Shown here one piece after another: positions 37,801-48,459 of a stretch of 64,000 bases of DNA; position 1 is the stretch's first letter, and every line of letters begins with the position of its first letter. The notes under the pieces are model-generated. The model was not told the origin of the DNA and ran no database searches. It was given only the letters and a program-made list of their open reading frames with translations. The DNA is from Mimachlamys varia (lineage: Eukaryota > Mollusca > Bivalvia > Pectinida > Pectinidae), in assembly GCA_947623455.1 (NCBI GenBank), contig OX392532.1:28184792-28248791 (forward strand). Reading direction: 5' to 3'. Made by a program: the position numbers and the translations under genes.

Positions 37801-40800
37801 AATCGACTCATTTAATTTATCATTTTTATCCAACAAAATCTCGTGTAAGGAAACACATCTCACCACAAGACAACATTATATTCTAGTAACATATTATTAC
37901 TTACCTTCTACGTTTTACTTTTGGTTTCCAGGGATATCCAAACCTAGATACTCATCTCACCACAAGACAACATTATTTTCTTGTTATATTTTATTACTTA
38001 CCTTCTACGTTTTACTTTTGGTTTCCAGGGATATCCAAACCTAGATACTCATCTCACCACAAGACAATATTATATTCTAGTAACATTTTATTACTTACCT
38101 TCTACGTTTTATTTTTGGTTTCCAGGGATATCCAAACCTAGATACTCATCTCACCACAAGACAACATTATTTTCTTGTTATATTTTATTACTTACCTTCT
38201 ACGTTTTACTTTTGGTTTCCAGGGATATCCAAACCTAGATACTCATCTCACCACAAGACAATATTATATTCTAGTAACATTTTATTACTTACCTTCTACG
38301 TTTTATTTTTGGTTTCCAGGGATATCCAAACCTAGATACTCATCTCACCACAAGACAACATTATTTTCTTGTTATATTTTATTACTTACCTTCTACGTTT
38401 TACTTTTGGTTTCCAGGGATATCCAAACCTAGATACTCATCTTACCACAAGACAATATTATATTCTAGTAACATTTTATTACCTACCTTATACATTTTAC
38501 TTTTGTTTTCTAGGGACATCCAAACCTAGATGATGCCATGACAGCAGTAAACGCCCTTCGGGCTAAAGGGTTCGTACTGCCTATTGTGATTAACTTACCA
38601 ATGCAGTTAATCTAATTGCTTTTAAATCCACATGCAATATTGTAGTAGAAAAGTCCGTTTGAAGCTGGTTCGTTTTTTATCAGTATTCACGGGAAATGAT
38701 TTTAGAGGTTGTTTCACCGATGATGATGATTTTATTATGAAAAAAACCCATTCATGAAATGTATGTGTTAAGGGTCTGTTGATTGCTATTTCTGTTTTAC
38801 TAATCCTTGTTGTCGAGTTTTAAATACAGTTTATCCATCGGAAGATGCAAATGCAATTGCAATAAGTATATACGTATGCTTATACAAAAAAAAAATAATT
38901 TAAGAATGAGAATAAGACATGATCCAAACGCCATTTAAGCTGCACTTTATGACGTTATTGATATCAACCGTTCAATCACACTGCCTCTATATATTCCTAC
39001 CACCTTCAGGTGACATTAATATCAGCTAGGAAGTTCATCGCCAACATTATACATGCATTACTATGACGTTATAGTTTATAAAATATAAACCACAAACTTA
39101 ACCAACCCTTGAGAGCAGTCATTTGGATCAGTAAACACACTTACAATTCAATACATTCATATAAAAAAAAAATCAGAAAATATACAAAAGTGTCAACAAA
39201 ACCATAATCCAAACTCAAAATCGATAAAACAAGAGGCAAAATACATGTATGAACAAAGGAAATCTTTAAATGTTCAAGAAAATAAGACCAGGTGTTCCGG
39301 AAGAGTAGACGTTTACTGCTTCATCGACGACACCCGCCATGCAAATCTTGGTCATATCCAAATAAACATCAATCCCCAAAATGATAACCGAGTCATCATT
39401 GTCAATAACAACAAGTAGGCACACTACTACGCAAACTAAAAAACGTCCATCTTCATATCACATACAGATACAGAATTTTTCTCGATGAGATCAAGTTGGC
39501 GACCATAACACTTGCCCATAGTCTTCATGAACATTCATCTCTGGAATCCCTGTTCCGTACGTTTGTTCGTCAGCAGCTGACATCTATGACAAAAATCTCG
39601 ATATTCAGAGCAAGCCCTAGAATAACGAATCAACTGTGGCATGAAACACCATAGCATGGAGAAGCAAGGATGTTACTATCAAGAAAAGGAAAGTTCTCAA
39701 TAGGAATATCGAACTCGTCACGTTTATCATACATCTAAGTAGTAAGTTGCCCGTCTTAGCCATAGTTTAGTAAGTAAAGATCGTGGTATGAAGCTGATGT
39801 TGGAGAGTCTGTTGTGTCTTTAATCTCAAGTTCAGTAGGGTATATACAATGTACGGCCAACATACATATACATGTCTTTTAAGGTCAATAATTGATACTC
39901 ATAGGTCAGTTTTCATAACTGAGTACAAAATTATGCTTGTGAAGAATTTCTTTATTGTTATTAAATATATATAAATATTTACATATATTAAGCACGGTAC
40001 AATTACGACAGGAAATTCACATTTTAACCTTCGGATCAACAACACTAAGTGTATATGATACATTATGTGTAATATATTATAAGAAACACGGAATCACAAA
40101 TGACGAAGAAAGACAATTTTTTTACTCTTGCCCTATCCGGGCCTCGAACTCACGATCTCCGACACCAAATCGCCTAGCCAGAAATACCTGCGGCCGTTAC
40201 CACTGCGCCAACTCGACATCCCCAAAAAAAGGATGTTTTGAAGTCGCAGTGATAGACGGTCCGGTATTCTGACATGCTCATAGTGGAAATAGTCTATTAT
40301 AGTGATGTGAACACCTGGATCGCAATGCATATACATACATGGATACGAATTGTATTTACATATATATATGATTACAGGAAGAAGGTGCGTGGACACAACA
40401 TGTTCTGGGGTAATGCTAAATACACGCATCCAAGATGGCTTAACGGAATGAATTCAAGTGAAATCATACAAGCAATGCACACACATATCAATGACGTAAT
40501 ATCGCACACACGGGGCACGTAAGTATAATCAAACTATATGGATTATTTGATGAAAATAGTTAGATACAATGTACAAATATTTCAGCTTTCTTTATATGAA
40601 CTTTACTTGAAATTACTGTTGTGTATAAATTGAGGATATCTAACCGTTTATTCATTAAAACAAAATTTATTTTACTAGTGGGACTAATCCTTTTATATTT
40701 TTCTCGAAAGCTAATAATTCGTTTTTTATTTAAAAAAAAGAAAAGAAATGTGTTTAATTTCCCTATCATCGTTTGCAAACAGTGATTTGATAGGTCAACC

Positions 40801-43800
40801 AAAGTAAAAAAATTATCATTAAAGTGAAAAGTGTAACTTTTATGAAACGAATGATTTTCGATTTTTCACAGGAAAATGAAAAAAAAAGATATGATTTTAT
40901 TTTCATGTTCAAATTCTCCCGTTAACTAGAAGATGCTTCTCAAAGGGGCATAAGCATGCACATATATGAATAGAGGTGTCAAAGACTTATACTCCGACAT
41001 ACTGAATTTGTATAGTTCCAAATTTGACGCCATTAACTGATGTTGAATCCTGTAAGAAATGACATGGCAAAAATCAGGACTCTATAACAAATATTGAGTG
41101 CTTGGTAAGTCCATTAAGAAACTTACTCCTAATCCTTAACCTTTATTTTCAGGAACATGTCAAAGTCTAAAACAAAGTTAAATTAATTTCCTTTAAAAAA
41201 AAATACCCCATAAACATTTACTTCTTGAAATGGATATTAAACGCCGTAAGAATAACAATACCATTGCAAAACACACTACAGTAAAACAAGTATTGAATTG
41301 CTGGCACTGCTTCCAACCTAACGATCATATATTCACTTTGTTAAGGATAACATTTATTTAATAGGATGCTTAACTAGAATGTTTCTCTATGTAGACTGGA
41401 GCACTGGGATGTGTATAATGAGAACCTTCACGGAATGTACTTCGAGGAGAGTACGGGTCACGTGAATATCTCCAAGGAGATGTTTTATTGGATACACCAT
41501 GGAGAGAGAGGGGTGAAACTGTTCCTCAATGATTTTGCTGTGGCATCATCCAGCAAGATGACAACTGTGAGATCATTGTTTATTTCATTCTTTTAAATGA
41601 TTGACTTGAATACGATTAGCTACTTTTCTTGCAAAATGTATGATTCGTTGTTTAAGTTTCTTGGCTTTATAAGTTGTATTCCATTATAACTCTTCTAATT
41701 AATAAGAAGTTCTTGGATATTTGATATTTCAAAAATACAAAAAACGAAATTCATTGAAATCCAAACTTGATTTCCATGAATTTAATACTTAACTAAATCT
41801 CCATTATCTCAAATGTATAGTAGGTTGAGATAATGGAAAGAAAATAGATAAAAATGAAATATGTATTTGAGCTATCATTGTTCATAACATGTCCGCTCTC
41901 ATTGATATTCTAGGCGTATAAGAACCAAGCACTGACGATGAAGAATGCCGGAGTACCTATTTATGGAGTTGGTATTCAGTGTCACACAAACGCTCAACTT
42001 AATATATCCTCCTTAAACGTACGTTATGACGAAAATTATGTTTTGCAGGATCACCGAACCACTGTAAAACGTAGTTTTGCAAAAACTAAATTGTATGGGT
42101 CGTTTAACGAAATTTTAACGAAATGCTTTTATTAAAGAAATTCATTTTTATGCAGAATGTCTTATGATAGGTGCCCGATGTTAAATGGATTGGTGTCATA
42201 AAAAGTAGCTAATGAAAAAAAAAAAAAAAAATATAAGAGTAAAGACAAAAAAAAATATTAAGCAATATCAACAATTAGTTATTAACTTATATGAAGTCAT
42301 AAATCATCAAAAACCCAATAGCAATGCTATCAAAGAAAAACGTGACTTGATCAGATATGAATACCATATAAAGTCTACCCAGATCATCTGCTTGATATCT
42401 TTTGACAACACAGTATTGTTGAAGATGAAAATAAGGGGAGATTACTGTTTTAGAAGCAATTCCTATAGCATTATCTTGTGTTTGTCTTCATTGTTACTGT
42501 GATATCTTTACCAAATTCAGTTTAGGTTTAATAAACCTATCGTTACCAGTTCTAAAACCATATTCTGTTTTATTACATATGATTTAAACTGAAAATCATA
42601 TATAGTATAGAGATGAATCATACCTCATTCCTAGTTGTAAAGTATATTTGATTAATAAATGAAATTGCTATTCAAGGGTAATCCAGTTATTGCCATTGCT
42701 CTTAAACGTTCTTCTTTTAAACTTGGAATAACTATTGATCAAAATATAACGCAGATTATGACTCCTTATTAAAGCAAGTATGCTTCATATCACCAACATG
42801 ATATCAGATTAGGAAAACGTGTTAATATTCCGGTGCTTATTTTTTTGTTTTTTGTTTGTTTTGCTTTATTATTATAAGCAGCAAGATGTGGTGTATTGTT
42901 CGGTAGTGGATCGGTAGTTAATATAGAGTGCTGAAAGAGATGTATTCCCATTCTCAAATTCTCAAATAGACCAGTAAAATAATTGCCACCTCCGTTTTTT
43001 CTTTTGTTAGTATCGGTTAGATAAGATAGCAGAGGCTGGTCTTCCTATCTGGATCACAGAGCTCACAGTAGAAGAGTCCAATGAGGACATTAAAGCTGAT
43101 GCTCTAGAAGATATGCTGACACTATTTATGAGTCACCCGGCCGTCGAGGGCGTTCTGTTGTGGGGCTACTGGGACGGTCGAATTTGGATACAAGACTCTG
43201 CTTTGGCTAATGGTCATAACGTGGAGGTATTGTATACTTAATCAAGGCAAAATGACTTAGATTCTGTTTTTTTCTGCTAGTGTTCTGAATCTGTGGCAGT
43301 TACTTCTCTATTGCAAGTCTGTTTTATATTATATATATTAGAAACATGTCGCATGAAACTAGGCATACGACTCAAAATAAGCTAAAACATTTTAATTTTG
43401 ATGTCATTGCCCTGTTCTTAAAGAGACTCAAGTGGCCTCTGACAGTTTATCGAACTCGATTCTACATATGTTAAAATCATATTCTAAAGAGCTATTAGCC
43501 CTTTACTTTTGACTAACATTGTTGTCTCCACATTTCACTCTGTTCTTACCAGATTTTATATCTTCATAAAAACAAAAAGATGTCTTGTTAGTTCTTTTCA
43601 TTAAATTTCGTAATTGGTGCATTTTCATTTGTTAATCTCGTGTCGTAAAACAATCTTAACCTCAATATCAATTTCACCAATTAACATATTCAGATATGAA
43701 AGATTCATCTGAATTGATTAACAAATTCCTTCTTTGTACGTTTCATGAGGATGTAAGCATTAAATGAAGATAGTATACTGGTACAATCATAAAAACAACA

Positions 43801-44121
43801 ATAATAACAGATATTCATAATACATATTCAAATGACTTATGCTTATTGTATCATTCAACTCCTGAAGACAGTGTGTAATAATTCCAAAAAAATGTATCTT
43901 GCCAGCCCAACGAAGCAGGAAGACGATACCTTCAACTGTATCACCAAACATGGAGAACCAACGAGACCATTCACGTGACCGGAAACTACGTGTATACTAC
44001 AGGATTTAGGGGGGATTATACTCTTCGTCTTAAACAAAATGGTCACTTGGTTCGAACCCAACACTTCACATTGGACAACGGAGGCAAAACTGTCAACGTT
44101 ATAATGCCCGAAATACATTAA
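25864..44121 (+). CDS. GH10 endo-1,4-beta-xylanase with N-terminal carbohydrate-binding module, twelve exons
   Basis: Exons: 25864-26045, 28767-28912, 30262-30354, 31447-31603, 32492-32528, 35187-35345, 38514-38569, 40378-40518, 41395-41566, 41914-42018, 43011-43226 and 43906-44121. All have GT/AG sites and compatible phases, giving 559 residues. Residues 1-20 or so are a signal peptide. Residues 21-140 (ELLKNPNFES to NGWVEVGFDF) resemble a CBM4/9-type module. The GH10 barrel starts near residue 210 (FAFGSVVDA) and contains GHNMFWG, the acid/base E333 in HWDVYNENLHG, and nucleophile E433 in PIWITELTV, followed by LLWGYWDG. It would cleave internal xylan bonds after secretion. The 37-nt exon 5 and 56-nt exon 7 are short. 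An upstream in-frame ATG at 25795 exists, but the one at 25864 begins a better signal peptide. AATAAA at 44332 follows. The dense introns argue for a resident animal gene. Confidence 0.9.
26261..26341 (-). tRNA. tRNA-Ser (anticodon TGA), copy 1
   Basis: 81 nt on the minus strand. The acceptor stem GTCACGA/TCGTGAC is perfect, the A-box TGGCCGAGTGG and B-box GGTTCGAACCC are intact, and the anticodon stem TTGGA/TCCAA encloses CTTGAAA with anticodon TGA. A long variable arm fits serine. A T-run on the minus strand follows immediately (A-run at 26244-26257). It lies antisense in intron 1 of the xylanase gene. Confidence 0.95.
26582..26662 (-). tRNA. tRNA-Ser (anticodon TGA), copy 2
   Basis: Identical in sequence to the copy at 26261, with the same stems and boxes. 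The intergenic DNA on its right side repeats that of copy 1, so copies 1-3 come from tandem duplication of a unit of about 321 bp. A T-rich stretch (A-run at 26565-26571) follows on the minus strand. Confidence 0.95.
26904..26984 (-). tRNA. tRNA-Ser (anticodon CGA), copy 3
   Basis: Same as copies 1 and 2 except one base in the anticodon loop, CTCGAAA, giving anticodon CGA, which reads UCG. All stems are intact. A T-run lies about 20-30 nt downstream on the minus strand. Confidence 0.95.
27228..27308 (-). tRNA. tRNA-Ser (anticodon TGA), copy 4, diverged
   Basis: Acceptor stem, variable arm and T-arm are unchanged, but the D-arm and anticodon stem differ (TTAGG/TCTAA, with one G-T wobble). The anticodon is still TGA. 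There is no obvious T-run directly after it, so it may be weakly expressed or a pseudogene. Confidence 0.8.
27500..27975 (+). repeat. Dispersed repeat family B, diverged copy
   Basis: Recognisable by GGTGGTAGACTCCACTCTAC, ATAATATACACACGTATGTA, ATCTAGCATCACTAATGAGT and ACGAAACAGCTGC. It has more substitutions than the other copies. Confidence 0.5.
28361..28690. mobile_element. MITE family C with TIRs of about 50 bp (xylanase intron 1)
   Basis: The left end reads GATATCCAGGAATTCGATCA then CCTACGCTCGTTACACC. The right end is its imperfect inverse, GGTGTAAAGAGCGAAGGTGATCG (28636-28658), followed by CCCCATTGATATTG. A related element is at 56145-56510. It is non-coding and ends about 75 bp before exon 2. 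Confidence 0.65.
29425..29940. repeat. Foldback elements in xylanase intron 2
   Basis: Arms ACATGACCATTTTCATA with AGGCCTTGTAT at 29428-29460 pair with ATACAAGGTCT and GAAATGACCATGT at 29491-29522. A second hairpin, GGCAATT...AAGCGGGC against GCCCGCTT...AATTGCC, lies at 29849-29911. Both contain words such as CGGCCCG and are MITE-like. Confidence 0.65.
30668..30910 (+). repeat. Dispersed repeat family A (xylanase intron 3)
   Basis: Starts ATTAGAGAATATCGAAGCGT, passes GATTAAACTAGGGGCAACAT, and ends near CACTAATGAGCATACTAAAA. Confidence 0.65.
31743..31980 (+). mobile_element. tRNA-derived SINE (xylanase intron 4)
   Basis: The head is tRNA-like: A-box TAGCTCAATTGGTTGAGCAT and B-box GGTTCGAATCC at 31795-31805, but the anticodon stem does not pair well, so it is not a functional tRNA. 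A non-tRNA body of about 165 bp follows. Confidence 0.65.
32746..34180 (+). repeat. 42-bp minisatellite, about 34 units (xylanase intron 5)
   Basis: The unit is roughly AAGGCACGCTATCCAGTATA followed by ATATGTACGTAAGCATTGTT and TT. Because 42 is a multiple of three, the reading frames stay open on both strands and give spurious 14-residue repeat ORFs (MYVSIVLRHAIQYN). Variants such as AAGTATTATATATACG alternate, hinting at higher-order structure. The array fills much of the intron between the 37-nt exon 5 and exon 6. Confidence 0.93.
35365..35625 (+). repeat. Dispersed repeat family A (xylanase intron 6)
   Basis: Starts AAAGAATACCGAAGCGTCAA about 20 bp after the exon 6 donor and includes GACGACAACCGCCATGTAAA and GAGAACCGAATCATCATTG. 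Confidence 0.65.
35746..36774. mobile_element. Nonautonomous DNA element rich in TACGG words, with nested family B insertion
   Basis: The ends CCATGTCACACATTCA and TGAAAGTGTGAACAAGG are imperfect inverses, and CGCCGG also occurs inward of both. Internal words (TACGGATT, AATACGG, CTACGG) recur. The middle is interrupted by a family B insertion at about 35890-36405. No transposase ORF is visible. Confidence 0.45.
35890..36405 (+). repeat. Dispersed repeat family B, 1.35 units
   Basis: The block GAGGACGAAACAGCTGTATG to ATATGTGT occurs at both ends (about 35910 and 36293), so this is a partial tandem of a unit of about 380 bp rather than a simple copy. Confidence 0.65.
37850..38535 (+). repeat. 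97-bp tandem array containing copied splice acceptors of xylanase exon 7
   Basis: Seven units in exact 97-bp steps. Each includes TTGGTTTCCAG|GGATATCC AAACCTAGAT, nearly the real acceptor and first 18 nt of exon 7 (TTTTCTAG|GGACATCC AAACCTAGAT). The AG/GG junctions fall at 37932, 38029, 38126, 38223, 38320, 38417 and, for the true exon, 38514. Two sub-types alternate (ATTCTAGTAACATTTT and TTTCTTGTTATATTTT). Confidence 0.93.
39168..39560 (+). repeat. Dispersed repeat family A, long copy (xylanase intron 7)
   Basis: Contains AACCATAATCCAAACTCAAA, GACGACACCCGCCATGCAAA and GATAACCGAGTCATCATTG, and ends near AACATTCATCTCTGGAATCC. Confidence 0.65.
40127..40219 (-). mobile_element. tRNA-derived SINE head (xylanase intron 7)
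   Basis: Read on the minus strand it has an A-box-like TGGCGCAGTGGTAACGG and a B-box-like GAGTTCGAGGCC, with spacing like a tRNA carrying a variable arm. The acceptor ends do not pair. It lies about 160 bp before exon 8 in antisense. Confidence 0.55.
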
Positions 44122-44331
44122 TTCAGTTTAGTTTTACTTTGATCTAAATACATATAGTAATTAGATATAGGTAAACTTGAACTTCAGGTTAACAACTTAT
44201 TTAGGAAAACAATCAGTATGAAAACAAAATCTTTGAAACGCAATAACAAATGTCAAGTTTTTTTCCTGGACATATCATTATATCCTCATGCGGATGTTTA
44301 TTTAAAGTTATTATAAATTGCGTCATCTATG

Positions 44332-44337
44332 AATAAA
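44332..44337 (+). terminator. Poly(A) signal of the GH10 gene
   Basis: AATAAA, 210 nt after the stop codon at 44119-44121. Confidence 0.55.
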
Positions 44338-45402
44338 ACCCTGATTTGTTAGTTACTGTTTTTAATGGTTGTGCTGTGTGTTTTGTTTTTAAAATCAGAT
44401 CGTTAATTGTTTCTTTTATTCGCGGGGGAATTAGTTTCGCTAAAATCGCGATCAAATAAAATTCCACGAAATTAAATACCCGTGAAATTTAACACCCTGC
44501 TAAGACTTTTTAACTCGAGAGAAACAATCCCGACAAATTCGTGATCAGATCGGCGCTATCATAAGGAGGCAAGTACACCAACATACCCTTCATCCTATAT
44601 ACATGCATTCCACTATGCATACACAACACACAAGAAGGCACGTCCTAAAATGAACTTTACGGTGGTACATTTAAGACATGAATACTGTTTTTTTCTTCCT
44701 TAATTATGTCGAGCGATCGACTTTTTATCCCCAGCGCTCAACTACCACCGTACATCCTAAAAATGACCTTAGCTGTTAAAAGGACGTTATACGAAAAATT
44801 AAATCATGACCATCAATCAAGAGAAAGACACGTGAATATGAATTTGATGTGCTGTTCTTTTCCCATATCTATTACACACAATTGTATACTACAAGAACCT
44901 TTCCAAATTGGTGCCTTTATCTGTATGTTTTCACCTATTGTATATGAATAATTATCGCCGCCGTCCAATTAATTATATTTAGATATACAGGTAATTACAG
45001 GTTTTTTTTTATAGCGATTGTCTAAGTTTCGACAACAATAAACCGCAAATTATGAAAAATCTTGAAATTTGTTTCATTATATAGTATGTAATAAATTATC
45101 TCCTTGTGTAGCAGAAGGAAGACGGGCTACGTGTGTGGAACGGGTCACAAACTACAACCGACTCGCACTGTAAAACATCATCGTTGCCATTTTGTCGAGG
45201 AAAGAAAACAAAGAGTAGAATTTGACATTAATATATATATTTTTACACACATAATATTACTATTCTTAACATATAAATGAACAATTTACATAAATATGGA
45301 CAACACCAGTGCTAGCTCTGACATATACTAATTCCCCTATACCCTAGCTATGATATCCGTCTTCCCATGACTACTCATACTAAATTTCCTAACATATCCA
45401 CA

Positions 45403-45603
45403 CTAAGCTAATTTCTTAACCTTATTACCGACAATGGCAGCCGGAAACGTTTGATGTAATACCTGATGGTTTTCACTCAATGTAATTGTTCTGTACTCAA
45501 TTGTTTGTGTTGTATATGATGCATACGCTAAATTAAACTGACTTATTGTTAATACGGCAAATATTAAACCTATGATTCTTCCTGAAAACGAGAAATTAAA
45601 CAT
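45403..45603 (-). CDS. Candidate small secreted peptide or first coding exon
   Basis: A 66-codon ORF from an ATG at 45603. Residues about 9-29 (RIIGLIFAVLTISQFNLAYA) look like a signal peptide, leaving about 37 residues without cysteines. A TTTTTTTAG acceptor-like site lies three bases upstream of the ATG, and a GTAATA donor-like site occurs near 45425. No family recognised. It may be chance. Confidence 0.2.
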   Translation of the reverse strand: MFNFSFSGRIIGLIFAVLTISQFNLAYASYTTQTIEYRTITLSENHQVLHQTFPAAIVGNKVKKLA

Positions 45604-46375
45604 ACACTAAAAAAACCGATATGCGGCAGTGTATGTATATTTTAATAACATTTTCGATATATGGTCCGCAAAGCAACACATCGGTATTCGAATCAACTCA
45701 ATACTTGGAGAAAATGAAACAATGGAATGGAACTAAATACAGAAGAATAACCCCAGAAGAGAGCGAAAGTATTAAAATGAATAATACCAGTATTTGTGAG
45801 GATGTAAAAGTAATTTTATTATCATGAGTAGAAATCTTATATAATACATGTAGATAAAAAGAGAAGAATAAATAGTCAGAGGGACGTTTGATCAAACTAA
45901 AACACTAAATAAATATGTACATGTAGTAATGTTTCGAAATCATTTGGATATCATGAAATCTATGTGTTTATTGACACACATCAAAGAGATAGTTCAATTA
46001 ACGTTATCTTTTTAATTCACATTTTTGTTAGATTTGTTGGTGTTTCCTCAGCTTCTGTGGCTGTTGCATACATACGGACGACCATTAGCCTTATATATTG
46101 ATATCATTTTCATATACTCAGTATCAACACGATATCATTTTAACTGGAACTTTACTTAAATGAAGAAATACGTTTACTGTTAATGCTATATGCAGGTAGT
46201 TATGCTGTACTTAAGAGAAACAAACCATATTTTTCTTTTCGTTTGTATCATTAAATATTGTTAATGTCAAACACTATTCATTACCGAAGTAAGTCATTTC
46301 CGGATATTTGTTATATATATATTTTTTTCCATATTAATAAATACTTAATATTAAATACTTAACAGATAATATTTC

Positions 46376-47509
46376 TTAAACAAGAGGTAAAGTAAAGAGG
46401 GGCGGCGGATCAAACTTTGGATTATCCATGTAGAGGTCCATCGTTTTGGCTTTAAGATCGAACAGGGCAGTAGCTACAGTTTTTCCCTTGTCCGTGCCGT
46501 TGGGGTTCCGATAAATTGGATACTTATCATTTTTCGTGTCTCCTAGGATCATTTTCAATTCCTGAACAGTTGAGGGCGCTTTAAACTCTAGGATACGTTT
46601 CATACGGGCAACGGTAGATGACAAATTATCCATTTCCTCGACTTTCAGATGCTTGTAACTGTTTGTATGTGCATAACTAGGTGGGTCATTAGCGTTGGTT
46701 TGTTCTGGAAGGGTATACAAATGGACCCTACTTTCCTTCTCACCAGGGCCAATTTCCAGCCCCCACATGTCACGAGGGGATTTCCAGCTCCCCATGTTTA
46801 GATTAAATCCGACTGCACATCCGCCACCCACGTTCTTACCGATTTCCAGCGCATGTTCTGCTGTTGTAGCAGCCATCATGGATCGGTTGAGAAAGTATCG
46901 AGGGGTTGCTCCTAATATTGCAGTTTTAGGGTACAGTCCGTTACACGTAAAAATCATGCCATGTTGATTAAAAGCGAAAGTTCCGCCGGGTAAGCTCCCA
47001 GGATAAGAGAAAACAGTAAACTTCTCATCGGTTGAGTCTTCTACGATGTGGGCACTGACCATGTATCCGAAGTTTTTGGATTCTGGGTCGCAGTCTTCAT
47101 TGTGTCCTATCATTTTTACTTCCGGAGTGTTGATCATTATGGCGGAACATCCCAGGTTATCTGACTCCGATGGCCAACTTTGCATTTCATCAAAATGACA
47201 ATTGTAAACCTCTTTGGCAATATTTAGAATAAAAATATCTTCAAATGCCATTCCAACGCCATCGGCCATACCTTGTATTTCACGGATGAGATGTGGAAAC
47301 TTGTCACGCGTTCCCCGAAGGTAAACCTCTGCCATCTCTCGTCCTCGCCTTTGAGAGTAGAACGGCAGTAGCTTCTCCTGTACTAGCAGAGAACGCTGGT
47401 AAAACAACTTAATTCTGTTCTGGAACGTTGTGCCAGTTTGGTATCCGACGTCGTAGTGGTTACCACGGGCATGAAGAATGGGCAAAGATGCAGCGGATAC
47501 ATTCGTCAT
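46376..47509 (-). CDS. Tan-like peptidase C45 / acyl-CoA:6-APA acyltransferase-family Ntn hydrolase
   Basis: 377 residues in one exon. The fold-family signature is an N-terminal-nucleophile hydrolase: Gly120-Cys121 in SDNLGCSAIMI is the expected self-cleavage site, with Cys121 becoming the nucleophile. Nearby GHNEDCD and later SYPGSLPG and MIFTCNGLYP match the family pattern. Drosophila Tan (N-beta-alanyl-dopamine hydrolase) and fungal isopenicillin N acyltransferase belong here; the substrate in this organism is unknown. An acceptor (TTTTCCTTAACAG) lies 13 nt before this ATG. A 32-nt exon (48460-48491) and a 27-nt exon starting at an ATG at 48619 (48593-48619) join in frame, which could add 24 residues at the N-terminus (401 total). 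The ATG at 47509 has a good context (GTTGCCATGA), so I keep it as the main start. Confidence 0.82.
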   Translation of the reverse strand: MTNVSAASLPILHARGNHYDVGYQTGTTFQNRIKLFYQRSLLVQEKLLPFYSQRRGREMAEVYLRGTRDKFPHLIREIQGMADGVGMAFEDIFILNIAKEVYNCHFDEMQSWPSESDNLGCSAIMINTPEVKMIGHNEDCDPESKNFGYMVSAHIVEDSTDEKFTVFSYPGSLPGGTFAFNQHGMIFTCNGLYPKTAILGATPRYFLNRSMMAATTAEHALEIGKNVGGGCAVGFNLNMGSWKSPRDMWGLEIGPGEKESRVHLYTLPEQTNANDPPSYAHTNSYKHLKVEEMDNLSSTVARMKRILEFKAPSTVQELKMILGDTKNDKYPIYRNPNGTDKGKTVATALFDLKAKTMDLYMDNPKFDPPPLFTLPLV

Positions 47510-47539
47510 GGCAACTAGTGGTCTGTTAAGGAAAATAAA

Positions 47540-47960
47540 TAAGAGAATACCGAAGCGTTAAAAAAATCATAATCCAAACTAAAAATTGATCAAACCAGGG
47601 GCAAAATATAAACAAAGGAAAGACTCACATGGAGACCCTTTCAAAAGTACAAGAGAATAAGACCAGGTTTTCCGGAAGAGTAAGCGTATTCTGCTTCATC
47701 GACGACACCCGCCATGTAAATCTTTGTCACATCCAAGTAAACATCAAGTTCTCAAAATGAGAACCGAGTATCATTGCCAATCACAACAAGTAAACACCAA
47801 TGAGCATACTCAAAAACGTCTATCTTCATATCACTTAAAGATACAGAATATTTCTTAAAGAGACAAAGATGGCGACCATAAAACTGGCCCATAATTCTGA
47901 TCAACCTGCATCTCTCGAATCCTTGTGTTGTTAGTATGTTTGTCAGCAGTCGACATTGAT
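47540..47960 (+). repeat. Dispersed repeat family A, long copy (C45 intron)
   Basis: Starts AGAGAATACCGAAGCGTTAA, includes GACGACACCCGCCATGTAAA, and ends after GATGGCGACCATAAAACTGG and GCATCTCTCGAATCC. It begins about 20 bp from the acceptor of the C45 main exon. Confidence 0.65.
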
Positions 47961-48459
47961 CACGAAAATCCCTTAAAACATTAATCAGGGTATGATAACA
48001 TATATATTTATATATAAAGGCACACTAGCCCAAAAATATTTGTTTTATACACAGTATTCCTATCTGATAGAAGTACCCGTGTAACAAATACCCGACCGAT
48101 AAGGACGAACCATAACAGTGCACTGTTAAATGCAGACACTAGCAGCTATGCGAAAATTATCATTGTAAGCTATTATACCTCTTTGCAGTGTATGCATGCA
48201 CATGATTAAAGAGGGTTTATCATGATAACGACATTTTAAAGTAATCCATGGTATTTTTTTCGAGGGAATTTTAATTTATCGAGAGCTTCTTATTCGGAAC
48301 TATCTTCTAATGAAATCATTTGTTAGCATGCTATATATATACTAGACATGTATGATATTTCATATTAATAGAAAGACAAACATTCGATATAAAAACAATT
48401 CTACATAGTAACCCGTTATGTTACTTGTATTTGTGCAAATATGAAATAAGCGTTCTCAC

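Larger units (their letters stand above)
44122..46375. other. Intergenic region between the xylanase and C45 genes
   Basis: Contains the xylanase poly(A) signal (AATAAA, 44332-44337) and one weak small-ORF candidate at 45403-45603. Nothing else recognised. Confidence 0.5.

Noticed and set aside
37784..38432. Overlapping 85-86 codon ORFs with GYPNLDTHLTTRQ repeats
   Set aside because: They are readings of the 97-bp tandem array around copied splice acceptors, without a start context or a protein family.
44706..44951. 81-codon ORF after the xylanase gene
   Set aside because: No family, signal or splice context; composition like surrounding non-coding DNA.
45120..45240. Reading YVCGTGHKLQPTRTVKHHRCHF, faintly like a Wnt C-terminus
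   Set aside because: Cysteine spacing does not match Wnt, no neighbouring exon is found, and the frame ends in low-complexity sequence.
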